Of a DNA stretch of 64,000 bases, positions 19,353-28,701 are shown in pieces. The notes under the pieces were generated by a model. That model worked only from the letters and a program-made list of their open reading frames with translations. It had not been told where the DNA came from and ran no database searches. This stretch comes from Cytophagaceae bacterium (lineage in GTDB: Bacteria > Bacteroidota > Bacteroidia > Cytophagales > Flexibacteraceae): positions 1-64,000 of the forward strand of contig JAIXYP010000060.1 of NCBI GenBank assembly GCA_027490155.1, in the 5' to 3' direction. The translations under genes were made by a program, and so were the position numbers. Each line of letters begins with the position of its first letter. Position 1 is the stretch's first letter.

Positions 19353-20708
19353 ATGCAACTAGAGCTCACCAAAGAATACCTGGAGCGCCTACAACTCGCA
19401 GTCGAGGAGCAGGACATTGCTTTCATCAGGGAAAGTATGGACGGTAATCACCCTGCTGATATCAGCCAGGTGCTTGACGAACTCGACACTCCCAGTAGCA
19501 AATATGTCTTGGACCAGCTGCCCGTTGGAACCAGTGCCGAGATCATCTCAGACTTAGACAGCGAGACAAGGCGTCGGTTTCTGAAGGTATTTGATACCAC
19601 CGAAGTATCAGCTCTTATCCCATTTATGGATAGTGATGATGCAGTAGACATGCTGGACGATCTTCCTGTTCGGTTTCGTGAGGAGGTTATTGCCTTAATC
19701 GAGGACCCAGAAACGGCAGACCACATCATCGAATTGCTACACTATGAAGATGACTGCGCAGGTGGGCTCATGGCCAAGGAGCTAATTAAGGCCAATGCCA
19801 ACTGGACTGTTAACCAATGTATAGAGGAAATCAGACGCCAAGCCGAAAACGTCGAAAAGATCTTTTCTGTCTATGTGGTGGATGACAATGATAGACTATT
19901 GGGACGTGTCTCGGTCAAACAAATTTTGCTCAGCAAAAGCAACACGAAGATCGGTGACATCAGTGAGGAGGAAGTGGTATCTGTCGAAAGCTATCGCGAA
20001 ATAGGCGAAGTAGCTGAGCTCATGCGCAAGTATGACCTCGAAGCCGTACCTGTAGTAAACATCCAGAACAAACTACTTGGCCGAATCACTATTGATGATA
20101 TCGTGGATGTTATCACAGAACAAAACGAAATCGATCAACAAATGATGGCCGGTATCACCCAAAGCGTAGAGGTTGATGACTCGGTTTGGGCATCGTCACG
20201 TGCGCGACTACCTTGGCTGGTGATTGGTATGGCTGGTGGGCTTGCTGGTGCGCAGCTTATGGGATTGTTTGAGGATATGCTAACCCTGATCCCGACCATG
20301 GCCTTCTTTGTACCCCTAATCACCGCTACTGGGGGCAATGTCGGCATTCAGTCAAGCACCGTCATAATCCAAACCATCGCCAATAAATCCTTCCTAGGTA
20401 CTGACTTCTGGCATACACTTTTTAGGATGTTGCTTGTGGCAGTGGTTAATGCTGTGGTGATTGCAACTTGCGTATTTGGCTTCTTGATGTTACAAGGTCG
20501 GACCAGCGAATTAGCTGCATTGGTAACAATTGCCCTCTTTTCTGTTGTGATTTTGGCCTCGGTGATGGGTACAGTGACCCCTATTGTCCTAGATAAATAT
20601 GGTGTAAACCCAGCTTTGGCCAGTGGCCCCTTCATCACGACAGCCAATGACCTATTAGGATTGACGGTCTATTTTTCGGTGGCTCATTTGCTGCATAGCT
20701 TATTGTAG
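19353..20708 (+). CDS. mgtE: MgtE magnesium transporter
   Basis: Inner-membrane Mg2+ channel/transporter of 451 residues, the usual length. The order is typical: an acidic N domain of helical repeats (about 1-130, with DDAVDMLDDLP near 91), two CBS domains (about 135-255) that sense cytoplasmic Mg2+, a plug-helix region, and five membrane helices (about 285-450). The pore motif TATGGNVGIQSST is present near residue 324. The combination makes the assignment secure. An imperfect 7-base inverted repeat lies in the gap after rsmA, but there is no sign of a Mg2+ riboswitch. Confidence 0.95.
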   Translation: MQLELTKEYLERLQLAVEEQDIAFIRESMDGNHPADISQVLDELDTPSSKYVLDQLPVGTSAEIISDLDSETRRRFLKVFDTTEVSALIPFMDSDDAVDMLDDLPVRFREEVIALIEDPETADHIIELLHYEDDCAGGLMAKELIKANANWTVNQCIEEIRRQAENVEKIFSVYVVDDNDRLLGRVSVKQILLSKSNTKIGDISEEEVVSVESYREIGEVAELMRKYDLEAVPVVNIQNKLLGRITIDDIVDVITEQNEIDQQMMAGITQSVEVDDSVWASSRARLPWLVIGMAGGLAGAQLMGLFEDMLTLIPTMAFFVPLITATGGNVGIQSSTVIIQTIANKSFLGTDFWHTLFRMLLVAVVNAVVIATCVFGFLMLQGRTSELAALVTIALFSVVILASVMGTVTPIVLDKYGVNPALASGPFITTANDLLGLTVYFSVAHLLHSLL

Positions 20709-20893
20709 TTCACCTCAGACTCGGTTGTTAATATTCTCATTTGGCTAGATGTGTCGAAACTGGATTCCGACTTGTCTTGGGCTGTGCCTCGGCTTATAAA
20801 TTGTGATGCCATTCCTACAGAAAACACCAAGGTCAATAGGTTTTGGTTTAAGTCAACAATCTTAGTTGGTTTTCATCTCGGCATAACCTTTGC

Positions 20894-21301
20894 ATGGTGA
20901 GGAATTACAACTTCTTCACTTCAGTCATGAACTACGTAATCAGAATCCTTCTCAATAGTGTAGGGATCGTAATCCTTGCCAAAATCTTACCGAGCGTAGG
21001 TGTCGATAGCTGGACCACTGCAATCATTGTGGCTTTCCTGCTCTCGATCATCAACATTTTTGTCAAACCTGTCCTAACAGTCTTGACCCTACCAATCACA
21101 ATCCTAACGATGGGGTTGTTTTATCTAATACTAAATGTCTTGATCATAATGTTTGTAGCCAATGTCGTTGACGGATTCCATGTAGCTACATTCTGGTCCG
21201 CCGTCTTCTTTGGTATCGGTAATATGTTGATTAATGGCGCGTTAGATGCTGTCCTTGGCGAAGGCATAGATGCCAGTGGTCGATACAACCGCAAATACTA
21301 A
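20894..21301 (+). CDS. Four-helix membrane protein of the phage-holin superfamily IV type
   Basis: Small integral membrane protein of 135 residues with four hydrophobic helices (about 15-35, 40-62, 67-90 and 98-120). The pattern N-Y-V-I-R-I-L-L-N and FVKPVLTVLTLPITILTMGL matches the widespread PF04020-type family, named after a mycobacterial phage holin but found chromosomally in many bacteria. No lysis genes are nearby, so a phage role is unlikely. The start may be ATG at 20894 or, better by homology, ATG at 20930 (MNYVIRILL). A promoter-like TAACCTTTG ends at 20892, which would make the first ATG nearly leaderless. Confidence 0.75.
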   Translation: MVRNYNFFTSVMNYVIRILLNSVGIVILAKILPSVGVDSWTTAIIVAFLLSIINIFVKPVLTVLTLPITILTMGLFYLILNVLIIMFVANVVDGFHVATFWSAVFFGIGNMLINGALDAVLGEGIDASGRYNRKY

Positions 21302-21341
21302 TAACCAGCCTACCCTATTGCTGACCTAGATAGCATATCCA

Positions 21342-22526
21342 TCATTTGGGGCTAGATAGCTGTCGATAGACTTCATAAAACTGCTGCGCAACCCTAGCCG
21401 GGCTATATTTGATTTGGGTTGCGTTTGCAATTTCTAAAAGCTGGTTACGCTGCTCGGTGCCAAAGTCCATCTCTAGGTGAGCTTTAATAGCCTTGATCCA
21501 TTCCTCTACCGTGTTTTGGACAAGCCTTGTACCTGAAGAGGTTGGCAAATCTTTCACTAGTGAAGCCAGACTCGGAAAATCAGAACACAAAACCGGAGTT
21601 CCGCAGGCCATAGCCTCTATTATGACCAACCCAAATGTTTCATAATCAGTAGGATGCCAAAGAGCCGTGGTATTTTGCATAAGACTAGGTACCTGCTCCT
21701 TTGCGACCGTATCCACAAAGCGGATGGGTAAATGTAGCTGGTCAACTTCTGTTTGAAGCCCATCTAAGTAAGGGCCTTTGCCAACGATCAGGACCTCCGC
21801 ATCATTTGACCAATTATTTTTTAAAGAGCCAACAGCTTTGATTATTAAATCTGGCCTTTTGGGTGCTGACAAATTCATTAACACCAAGAAGGTACGTTTG
21901 CTGTTTGATTTACTCAGGTATCGAAAGTCTCCTTCCAAAACATTTGGTATCAAGACTAATGACTCTGGTTTCTTAAGACCGATAAGGCCAGCATTTTTTA
22001 GGTCATCTAACAACAAGGCGCTAACCATCGTAATAGCTCCTGCTTGCTGATAAGCCAGTCTGCTGAGGCGCCCTAAAATTGGCTGTTTAGATTGCCGGAC
22101 AGCGCCTGACCAATGCTCAGAAATCAAAAATTGCACCTTCCAATTCCTTGACATAGCTTGGGCGACAACCCCAACGGGAAAGGCCACATGGGCATGAATC
22201 AAATCAGGACGAAAACCTGGGTTATTTGCCTTAAGCAAACGCTCAGCCTGTAACCTAAACCAGTTGGGCCAATGTTGGTAAAGTTTCCAGAGGTGTGACC
22301 GAACCTCCAGAACGATGACATTCAGTTTGCCATGTTGTTCATGCCTGATGGTCTTACCCTTTAGTTGCCCAACTCCCTCTGGCCTGCATACGATTGCAAT
22401 CAGAAGGTGCTTGTCCTGCTCTGCCTCCAGAGAGTTGGCAATTGCCGTAACATGCGCCCTGATGAAGGTGCCAAAATTGGGCTTTTCGGCAATAGGGTAC
22501 CAACTGGCTAAGTGCAAAACGTTCAT
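21342..22526 (-). CDS. GT4 family glycosyltransferase
   Basis: Retaining GT-B glycosyltransferase of 394 residues that adds a sugar to a surface or capsular glycan at the cytoplasmic membrane face. The N-terminal domain opens with LHLASWYP and a glycine loop around NFGTFIRAH. The C-terminal domain has the nucleotide-sugar site GKGPYLDGL and the family signature ETFGLVIIEAMACGTPVLCSDFP. ATG at 22526 is chosen over two GTG codons just upstream. It heads away from the small membrane protein gene, with 40 bases between their stops. The next genes upstream on the strand are a hydrolase and a polymerase of glycan type. Confidence 0.85.
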   Translation of the reverse strand: MNVLHLASWYPIAEKPNFGTFIRAHVTAIANSLEAEQDKHLLIAIVCRPEGVGQLKGKTIRHEQHGKLNVIVLEVRSHLWKLYQHWPNWFRLQAERLLKANNPGFRPDLIHAHVAFPVGVVAQAMSRNWKVQFLISEHWSGAVRQSKQPILGRLSRLAYQQAGAITMVSALLLDDLKNAGLIGLKKPESLVLIPNVLEGDFRYLSKSNSKRTFLVLMNLSAPKRPDLIIKAVGSLKNNWSNDAEVLIVGKGPYLDGLQTEVDQLHLPIRFVDTVAKEQVPSLMQNTTALWHPTDYETFGLVIIEAMACGTPVLCSDFPSLASLVKDLPTSSGTRLVQNTVEEWIKAIKAHLEMDFGTEQRNQLLEIANATQIKYSPARVAQQFYEVYRQLSSPK

Positions 22527-22531
22527 CACCA

Positions 22532-22539
22532 CAAAAGTA
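22532..22539 (-). promoter_or_regulatory. Putative -7 promoter element close to the GT4 start
   Basis: The minus strand reads TACTTTTG, an exact TAnnTTTG match, ending only five bases before the chosen ATG. No -33 TTTG is seen at the normal distance. If used, the message would be almost leaderless; otherwise the match is chance. Confidence 0.3.
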
Positions 22540-22591
22540 GCTGACTTGGTACTAGTTTACTGATGATAGCCCTAGATTATTCGATCTCATA

Positions 22592-23305
22592 TCATGAGCC
22601 ATTCGGAATTGCCAACTCTTCGTCTGGCAACTGAAGGACTAGCTCGGTTTTCCAGATCAGGTAGCCAGCAGCGTTAAGGTGTAACCCATCATAAGTTAGC
22701 TCATTTCTAAGGACCCCGTCTTCTGACACTAGGCTCGCGAGGTCTATATAGGGAGTTCCGTTTGTCATCGCCCATTTTTTGATTTGTCCATTGAGCTCCC
22801 TGATTTCAGGATTGAACTGTACTTGGTAGCGTATAGGGGGGACCGTGTTGAGCACAATCGGGATCTTGGCTGATTTGAGTCTGTTGAGCAACACTGAATA
22901 GTCGGACCAAGTTTGCAGGGCAGATTTTCCTTTGCCAGCTATGTCATTGACCCCTAATTGACAAACGACCAGTCTGGGCTTGAGCGCAATAATTGAATCA
23001 AGCCTACTGAGCGCCCCGGTTGTCACCTCGCCCCCTATACCCCTATTCAATACATCACAGCGCCCCAAAAACTCGTTCCAATGAACCATCCCTAAATGTG
23101 AGTCTCCCAACATTACAATTTTGCGTATACCAGTAGGGTAGATAGACATTAGTTCTTTTTGGGCGTGATAAGCCCCACCTTCGGGATAAGAAATGGCCTT
23201 TTTAACCATGATTTCAGTCCAGTTTGTCCAGGAAATAATTATGCCAGCAACAAGGACAACAATCATTAAAACAACAGCAAAAAATCTGGGCCATGTGATC
23301 AGCAT
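22592..23305 (-). CDS. Membrane-anchored SGNH/GDSL hydrolase
   Basis: Predicted periplasmic or surface esterase of 237 residues with one N-terminal membrane anchor (FFAVVLMIVVLVAGIIISW, about 8-26). All SGNH blocks are present: GDSH with the catalytic Ser near residue 68, GIGG, GVND and the terminal DGLHLN with the catalytic Asp and His. Such proteins commonly remove or transfer acyl groups on polysaccharides. The start lies four bases after the stop of the polymerase-like gene, so the two are almost certainly cotranscribed, which supports a role on the same glycan. The substrate is not known. Confidence 0.82.
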   Translation of the reverse strand: MLITWPRFFAVVLMIVVLVAGIIISWTNWTEIMVKKAISYPEGGAYHAQKELMSIYPTGIRKIVMLGDSHLGMVHWNEFLGRCDVLNRGIGGEVTTGALSRLDSIIALKPRLVVCQLGVNDIAGKGKSALQTWSDYSVLLNRLKSAKIPIVLNTVPPIRYQVQFNPEIRELNGQIKKWAMTNGTPYIDLASLVSEDGVLRNELTYDGLHLNAAGYLIWKTELVLQLPDEELAIPNGS

Positions 23306-23309
23306 CGGT

Positions 23310-24806
23310 TTATGTTGTTATTTTTAAAGGACTTATGGAAGGGGACTCAGCTTTTTTGAGCGATTTTGAAACCAACCAAACCACAGGCGGTAAAGTCAAA
23401 AATAGCAATAATTCAGCTTGTTGTGGCAAGTACCCCCTCGTGATCCATTGGAACCAAAATGCTATGCCAATGGCCTGTATGTAGTTTTGAGCTAGACTTC
23501 CTGACCCCAAAAATCGCCACATCAAACCACCTAGGAGGCCACAACATATCCCGACCAACACCCAAACCAACCCTGACCAAAAACCAAAGGCCAAAAAAAT
23601 CTCCTGCATAGCTCCGTAGGCTGGGACACCCTTGCGGTATTCACCAGATTCTGAAGTGGCGTGAACTACCCGGTGCAGCATCGGGGGAAATGGCTTCTTG
23701 TCGGATGAGCCCCTATCAAGTGCCGTCAGATCCAACTTGGCTAAAAGTTGCTTTGGCAAGAATCGGATCCCGATAAAGCCAAAACTGGTCGCACCATTAT
23801 CTGGCCCTAACTGTTGTTGGTTGCTAAAAGCCAATACAGATGCCCCAACGTACGTCTGGCTAAACTCAGAAATTGGGCCACCACCGTTATCAATCGGGTT
23901 TAGCGTCAGGTATTGATACTGCTTTTTGGCTATAGCCCACCTATTGGCTGACCATAGCTGCGCGGTTAGGCCAATGGCCAAGACCGCCATCACCAGACCA
24001 ACCCTAACCCGAGGCCTAGCCAACTGCCAATACTTTGGGACATAGAGGATCAACCACCCCAAAAACAGGATTACAACACGGTATCGAACCCCTTCCACCA
24101 TGGCTAGGGAAACAAAAACGAGGGCAAACATCCCCAACCAACGCCGACCTACACCTACGCTAGGGGCAATCATGAGTAAGATCATAAGGGTATCACCCAA
24201 AGACTTTATGCCCGATATCTTATGCACCTGATGGAAAATACTGACTCCCGACCATGGATTCAGAAAGGACAGCCCCCCTGAAGAATAGACCAGCTCAGCC
24301 AATACCATTAGCTGAAGCAATGCTAAACTTACAATTGCCTGCCTACTTGTTATGATAGGTCGGGTTAACACCAATGGCGCCGAGGCCTTGTCATCCCCTA
24401 AATAGTTATTGATCCCAAAATAGCCGCATCCTAAGCCTATGAAGGCCAAAATCTGAGCCGTAATGATGGTAACTAGCTCTTGGCTGAGGTCATGATGATG
24501 TCGATAGGTGGCCCCATCTTGCCAGTAGGTCAGTATCGGGATTAGCCCATAAACAAAGGTCATCATCATACCCACAACAAATGAGGTAGGCAATGATGGG
24601 CCCAGATGTTGAACCTCGGCACCACTATCAGCAATGATTGGCCTATAACCCCGATGCCATCGCCACATCCACCCAATACCAAGGCAGATCACCACAGCCT
24701 GCAACAGCAAGGTCATTTCGATCGACATCCAGGATGGGACTAGTGTATACATTGAGTAAAGAGGACAGTAACGGGGAAAATCCTGACCCAAAGTACGCTC
24801 TATCAT
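23310..24806 (-). CDS. Wzy-like O-antigen/oligosaccharide repeat-unit polymerase
   Basis: Polytopic inner-membrane protein of up to 498 residues with about ten to twelve hydrophobic helices. A large hydrophilic loop occurs near residues 300-390 (from NRWAIAKKQYQYLTLNP to about GEYRKGVPAYGAM). A big periplasmic loop late in the chain is typical of Wzy/O-antigen polymerases, which join lipid-linked repeat units. Primary sequence in this family is poorly conserved, so the call rests on topology and on the adjacent SGNH hydrolase and glycosyltransferase. The first ATG (24806) may be too early; ATG codons for residues 19 and 27 (24752, 24728) fit better just before the first helix. Confidence 0.62.
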   Translation of the reverse strand: MIERTLGQDFPRYCPLYSMYTLVPSWMSIEMTLLLQAVVICLGIGWMWRWHRGYRPIIADSGAEVQHLGPSLPTSFVVGMMMTFVYGLIPILTYWQDGATYRHHHDLSQELVTIITAQILAFIGLGCGYFGINNYLGDDKASAPLVLTRPIITSRQAIVSLALLQLMVLAELVYSSGGLSFLNPWSGVSIFHQVHKISGIKSLGDTLMILLMIAPSVGVGRRWLGMFALVFVSLAMVEGVRYRVVILFLGWLILYVPKYWQLARPRVRVGLVMAVLAIGLTAQLWSANRWAIAKKQYQYLTLNPIDNGGGPISEFSQTYVGASVLAFSNQQQLGPDNGATSFGFIGIRFLPKQLLAKLDLTALDRGSSDKKPFPPMLHRVVHATSESGEYRKGVPAYGAMQEIFLAFGFWSGLVWVLVGICCGLLGGLMWRFLGSGSLAQNYIQAIGIAFWFQWITRGYLPQQAELLLFLTLPPVVWLVSKSLKKAESPSISPLKITT

Positions 24807-24971
24807 GCAAAAGCAGCCCTATCCATAGCACTTAATGCCGTTATTTGGGCAGTTATTTGGCACTTAGGTTGCACAAAAGATAATACTCTGTTTGTCAACC
24901 CACGCCGACATTCCCGGCTCAATAACTGCCAACTCCTTTAGGAACCCTTAACAAGATCAAGCTCACGCCCG

Positions 24972-25931
24972 ATGATAACAGGAATAATTGCGGCCTTGAC
25001 CTTTGTGCTTTGGCTTTTGGCTTGGTATCAGCAACGCCAGCCACAATCCTTTGAGCCAAATGCTGGGCCTCAGTCTGGGGATGGGTTAGGGCTAGTGCCT
25101 TTGCTGGAGCGTTGGAGCCATGACAAACTGGTGCGGTGGTGTTTATTTTTGCTCTTTATGTACACCCTAACGCTTGCCATCCTGCAGCTGACTTGGTATG
25201 GCAAGGATGGTATGGTGCCCTTCCATTGGTTTGATGACCTAGACGAATGGCAACAGATCGACAAGTTAGGGCACTACCTCAGCACCTTCCATGTAGCGCG
25301 GGTCCTGATCTATACGTTCTGGAACAACAACCTAGGCAAACGCAGTGGCACCTTAGTAGGCGGCATCTCGGCATTCTTGCTCATCAGTATGTATGAGTGG
25401 TTCGATGGGCACTCCCCTAGTTACGGTGCCTCAGCTTATGACATCGCAGCCAATGGTCTGGGTGCGCTTTCAGCTAGTTTGCAACTGTGGTTTTGGGGAC
25501 AAGCACGTGTCTTACCTCAGTTGAGTTTCCACAGCAGCCCTTACGCTGCTCTACGTCCCAACGTACTGGGCAATGGACTATCCGAGGCCTGGATCAAGGA
25601 CTATAATGGGCAAACGATTTGGTTTTTGTTCAATCCGCACTACCTATTGGGTTGGAAAAGATGGCCCCATTGGCTAGGTATTAGTCTCGGCTATGGTGGC
25701 GAGCAAATGCTGTATGGGCGCCTTTTGCAGAACCATGAGCACGGATATCACCCCTACCACCAGTGGTACATTGCGCTAGGGCCAGACCTAACATTTTTGC
25801 GCAGTAACCGATACCTCGCCGTCAGGCGCATGATGAACATCGTCGATATTGTCAGGATCCCGACCCCAGCCCTAGAGCTCAACATGATAGGCCAGGCTAC
25901 CCAGTTGGTGTTCTACCCTATCTTTTCTTGA
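24972..25931 (+). CDS. DUF2279 (YfiM-like) membrane protein
   Basis: Predicted membrane protein of 319 residues. It has an N-terminal helix (about 2-19), a second near 58-75 and the DUF2279 core: a W-x-x-x-D-K-x-G-H-like segment (QIDKLGHYLSTFH, about 95-107), then YEWFDGHSPSYGASAYD (about 142-158) and AANGLGAL. The tail is hydrophilic with many Trp and Tyr and ends in a region that could form beta strands. The family is common in Bacteroidota and Proteobacteria with no established function. Its neighbours are unrelated, and the gene looks monocistronic. Confidence 0.75.
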   Translation: MITGIIAALTFVLWLLAWYQQRQPQSFEPNAGPQSGDGLGLVPLLERWSHDKLVRWCLFLLFMYTLTLAILQLTWYGKDGMVPFHWFDDLDEWQQIDKLGHYLSTFHVARVLIYTFWNNNLGKRSGTLVGGISAFLLISMYEWFDGHSPSYGASAYDIAANGLGALSASLQLWFWGQARVLPQLSFHSSPYAALRPNVLGNGLSEAWIKDYNGQTIWFLFNPHYLLGWKRWPHWLGISLGYGGEQMLYGRLLQNHEHGYHPYHQWYIALGPDLTFLRSNRYLAVRRMMNIVDIVRIPTPALELNMIGQATQLVFYPIFS

Positions 25932-26488
25932 TCAATCAGGACTGCTTTGGTCATGGGGGGGCAGTCCGTTCACCTGCCGAAAAATAAAGTACACCCCCTG
26001 ATACTGACACTCAGTTTCAGGTTCAGGACCAGCAAGCTGATTGGAGCCTATCTAGCAGGTATATTGGCTTATTGGTCCAGAAATCCAGATTTCGAGTCCA
26101 AGACTTAAGTCCATATTGCGCTTTACCGAATGGCCTTGCAGCTTGACTACCATCGTCAGGAAAAGCAGGAAGCACCATGGTTCTACACTTTTTTAGTCTG
26201 ATCCGATGTCCTCTTACAGGGCCTAATCTGATCAAGGCATTTGGCGCCCCTACCCTATCCTCTTGATCGTCTAGCCTCGCAAGGTGACCGACAGTAATCT
26301 TTTGTTGTGTTGATAACCGACTTTGGTATCTTGTCAACCTGATTACTGATGCCTACCAATCTTGGTAATGCTGGTATTTCACCATTGCCTGATTGCAACT
26401 TGGGTGGTCACCTAGTCGCCCGTCCTGATTGCCGTTAAGCTACCCGATTGATACATCCAAAACTTACACTCCCAAAACCTATCAAGAC
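25932..26488. other. 557-base intergenic region before fbp
   Basis: A 7-base-pair inverted repeat GGACTGC/GCAGTCC (25939-25945 and 25961-25967) follows the DUF2279 stop but lacks a T run, so it is at best a weak terminator. A 104-codon minus-strand open frame (26023-26337) looks random and is not called. No promoter with an exact TAnnTTTG was found upstream of fbp, and nothing else is recognisable. Confidence 0.4.
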
Positions 26489-27505
26489 ATGACCAACATC
26501 AAGGACTCGTTACTGTTGCCAATGGGCACCACCCTTGACAGGTTTATTATGCGCAACCAAGCGCACTTTCCGTTTGCGACAGGGGAGCTGTCCCAGCTAT
26601 TGCGGGATATTGCCCTTGCAAGCAAAATCGTCAATCGCGAGATCAACCGTGCTGGCCTGATTAACATCTCTGGCTCCGTTGGCTCGATGAATGTACAGGG
26701 CGAAGACCAACAAAAGCTCGATGTCGTGGCTGATGTACGGTTCACACGTGCCATCACCAATGGTGGTGAGGTCTGTGCCATCATCAGCGAGGAGCATGAT
26801 GATATGATCGACACCGGGAACCACAAAGGCAAGTACATCATGGCGATGGACCCACTTGACGGATCCTCAAACATCGATGTCAACGTCGCTGTCGGGACCA
26901 TTTTCAGCATCTATCGCCGCCTCTCTCCAATCGGCACCCCACCAGACTTGGCAGATGTCTTGCAGAAAGGCAGCCGCCAAGTGGCTGCTGGCTACATCCT
27001 GTATGGCAGCAGCACCATGTTGGTTTACACTACTGGGCATGGGGTTTTTGGCTTCACCTATGAGCCATCGCTTGGCGAGTATTACCTATCGCATGCCAAT
27101 ATGCGGATACCGACAACGGGCTCCATCTATAGCTGCAACGAGGCCAATGTACACACCTTCCCCGAGCCAGTCCGTCAGGTGATCGACAACATGCGCCAAG
27201 AAGGCGCCAGCAGCCGGTACATCGGATCCTTTGTAGCTGATTTCCACCGCAACTTGTTCAAGGGTGGCATCTTTATGTACCCTGAGACGGCCAAAAGCCC
27301 CAAAGGCAAATTGCGCCTGATGTATGAATGCAACCCCATGGCTTTCTTGATCGAGCAAGCGGGCGGCCTCGCCACGGATGGCAATCGCCGCATCCTGGAT
27401 ATTGAACCGACTAACCTACACCAACGTTGCCCCCTTTATGTTGGCAGCAAGGAATTGGTTGACAGGGTCACAAAACAATACGAACAAGCTCAGGTACCTG
27501 CATAG
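26489..27505 (+). CDS. fbp: Fructose-1,6-bisphosphatase class I
   Basis: Cytoplasmic gluconeogenic enzyme that hydrolyses fructose 1,6-bisphosphate to fructose 6-phosphate and phosphate with Mg2+. The metal-binding signature [10 protein letters not shown] lies at 121-130, preceded by the acidic SEEHDD loop (about 100-105). The substrate-binding region [18 protein letters not shown] lies near 252. ATG at 26489 gives 338 residues, matching the family's roughly 330; the frame is open upstream to a TTG at 26429, but those 20 residues lack conservation. It stands alone, with an intrinsic terminator about 170 bases downstream. Confidence 0.95.
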   Translation: MTNIKDSLLLPMGTTLDRFIMRNQAHFPFATGELSQLLRDIALASKIVNREINRAGLINISGSVGSMNVQGEDQQKLDVVADVRFTRAITNGGEVCAIISEEHDDMIDTGNHKGKYIMAMDPLDGSSNIDVNVAVGTIFSIYRRLSPIGTPPDLADVLQKGSRQVAAGYILYGSSTMLVYTTGHGVFGFTYEPSLGEYYLSHANMRIPTTGSIYSCNEANVHTFPEPVRQVIDNMRQEGASSRYIGSFVADFHRNLFKGGIFMYPETAKSPKGKLRLMYECNPMAFLIEQAGGLATDGNRRILDIEPTNLHQRCPLYVGSKELVDRVTKQYEQAQVPA

Positions 27506-27672
27506 CTAGCTTCCTGATACATTTTTACCATTAACGCGTACCCTTTGGCCCACACTTGGCTTGCAAATGGTTTTGACCATGGGCATATAGTGGAACTACC
27601 TATTGATACACACCTTTGATAGTACTTACAGATTCACGTTCCCCCCTCGACTAGTTGGCATAGACCAACACC

Positions 27673-27709
27673 AAAAAACACCCACTGGCAAATGCTGGTG
27701 GGTGTTTTT
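27673..27709. terminator. Bidirectional intrinsic terminator after fbp
   Basis: A stem of at least 12 base pairs, ACACCCACTGGC (27678-27689) with GCTGGTGGGTGT (27694-27705), contains two G-T wobbles and an AAAT loop. It is flanked by an A run on the left and a T run on the right, so it can work on both strands. Confidence 0.8.
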
Positions 27710-27779
27710 GTTGGGGGGTAGGTGCTGACAGTTTTCAGAAGGCCATAAATACTTTGATATTTTGAACCTCTATAAAATC

Positions 27780-27899
27780 ATGGCCCTCCCAGCCGACAAC
27801 CTCACTGAACGTCAAGCCATTGAGACCCAAATTGATGTGATTTTGGCTGAGCTGTATGGGGTGCCTGAGTTGTTGGAGATGGATGTGGCCAAAGACTAA
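27780..27899 (+). pseudogene. 39-codon open frame, possibly a relic of an N6-adenine methylase tail
   Basis: ATG to TAA encodes 39 residues, beginning MALPADNLTERQAIETQ and continuing with I-D-V-I-L-A-E-L-Y-G-V. The pattern (E/Q)-I-D-x-(L/I)-(V/L)-x-x-L-Y-G-(L/V) is typical of the last helix of Eco57I-like and related restriction-modification methylases. No other part of such a gene is present, so it would be a leftover C-terminal fragment that happens to start with ATG, or a chance reading frame. A true small protein cannot be excluded. Confidence 0.25.
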
Positions 27900-28002
27900 C
27901 CATTAAGGCCATATATTCGGCTACACAATGTTACCGCATAGAAAATAAGCCCACAGCTGTATTGTCCATACATAGGACCATTTTTAAACTTGGCATCTAC
28001 CC

Positions 28003-28578
28003 CTACCTCCCCAAATACTTATCCAGAGGCTGCTTTTTGTACTGCCCGTCGTTAATGTAGGTCAGGACCTTTTGGTATTCGGCAGCAGTGAAATAGCCAG
28101 GGATGGGCATGATGAGCTCCAGCTTTTCGTTCAGGTAGGCGACTGTGGGGTAACCCATTTGACCTTTCAGGAGGTTAACGGCTAGGTCATGCACCTCTTT
28201 GCCCTTGTTGTACTTATAGACCTTGTTGTTGAAGATGATATTCTCGGTACCCTCGGCGTTGAACTTGACGGCATAGAAGTTTTTGTTGACATACTCGGCT
28301 ACCTCGGGGTTTGCAAAGGTGGTTTTGTCCATCTTTTTGCACCAGCCACACCAGTCGGTATAGACATCGACTAAGATTTTGCGGGGATTGGTTTTGTTGC
28401 GTTTGGCAGCCTCCTCTATCGTGAGCCACTCGATGGTAGCGGCTTGAGGTTTGATAACCTTAGCTATCGGGGCGGTAGATTTGGGCGGTGCAGGAGTATT
28501 GCTACTGCTAGCTGCTATAATTTCGGTAGCAAAAAGCAACGCTGCGGAAAAAGCGAAATAGCGTACAAGGTTGGTCAT
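28003..28578 (-). CDS. Exported thioredoxin-like protein
   Basis: Predicted periplasmic thioredoxin-fold protein of 191 residues. ATG at 28578 is preferred because it opens directly on a signal peptide (MTNLVRYFAFSAALLFATEI); the frame is open further upstream. After a Pro/Lys/Ala-rich linker (about 28-48) comes the fold, with the redox motif DWCGWCKKMD (both Cys present, C-x-x-C near residue 78) and the cis-Pro region GYPTVAYLNE near 150. The long insert with ENIIFNNKVYKYNKGK is typical of Bacteroidota DUF255/thioredoxin_7-like proteins. Its likely role is disulfide reduction or exchange outside the cytoplasm. No electron-donor gene is adjacent. Confidence 0.82.
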   Translation of the reverse strand: MTNLVRYFAFSAALLFATEIIAASSSNTPAPPKSTAPIAKVIKPQAATIEWLTIEEAAKRNKTNPRKILVDVYTDWCGWCKKMDKTTFANPEVAEYVNKNFYAVKFNAEGTENIIFNNKVYKYNKGKEVHDLAVNLLKGQMGYPTVAYLNEKLELIMPIPGYFTAAEYQKVLTYINDGQYKKQPLDKYLGR

Positions 28579-28701
28579 CGGGCTGATCAGAAGCGTCATG
28601 AGCGTGGTGCAGCGGTTAGATATGCACCACAAATAACGGCAAAAGGGTCCAAACCGATATACCACTTATCCAGAATGCCAACCTATCAGGCCTGTCTTAG
28701 G

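Larger units (their letters stand above)
27506..28002. other. 497-base intergenic region after fbp
   Basis: Lies between fbp and the convergent thioredoxin-like gene. It holds the bidirectional terminator and, beyond it, a 39-codon open frame described separately. The rest, including the T-rich 27700s and the 100 bases before 28002, shows no other recognisable element. Confidence 0.4.

Noticed and set aside
20866-20892. TTG and TAACCTTTG as promoter for the small membrane protein
   Set aside because: The spacer is about 15 bases and the -7 element has an extra base, so it does not meet the consensus well enough to list.
20894-21301. Prophage remnant suggested by the holin-family protein
   Set aside because: The family is widely chromosomal, and no lysin, structural, integrase or attachment sequence is nearby.
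26023-26337. 104-codon minus-strand frame in the fbp upstream region
   Set aside because: Arg-rich, no similarity recognised, no promoter or conserved start; long intergenic regions of this composition often hold such frames.
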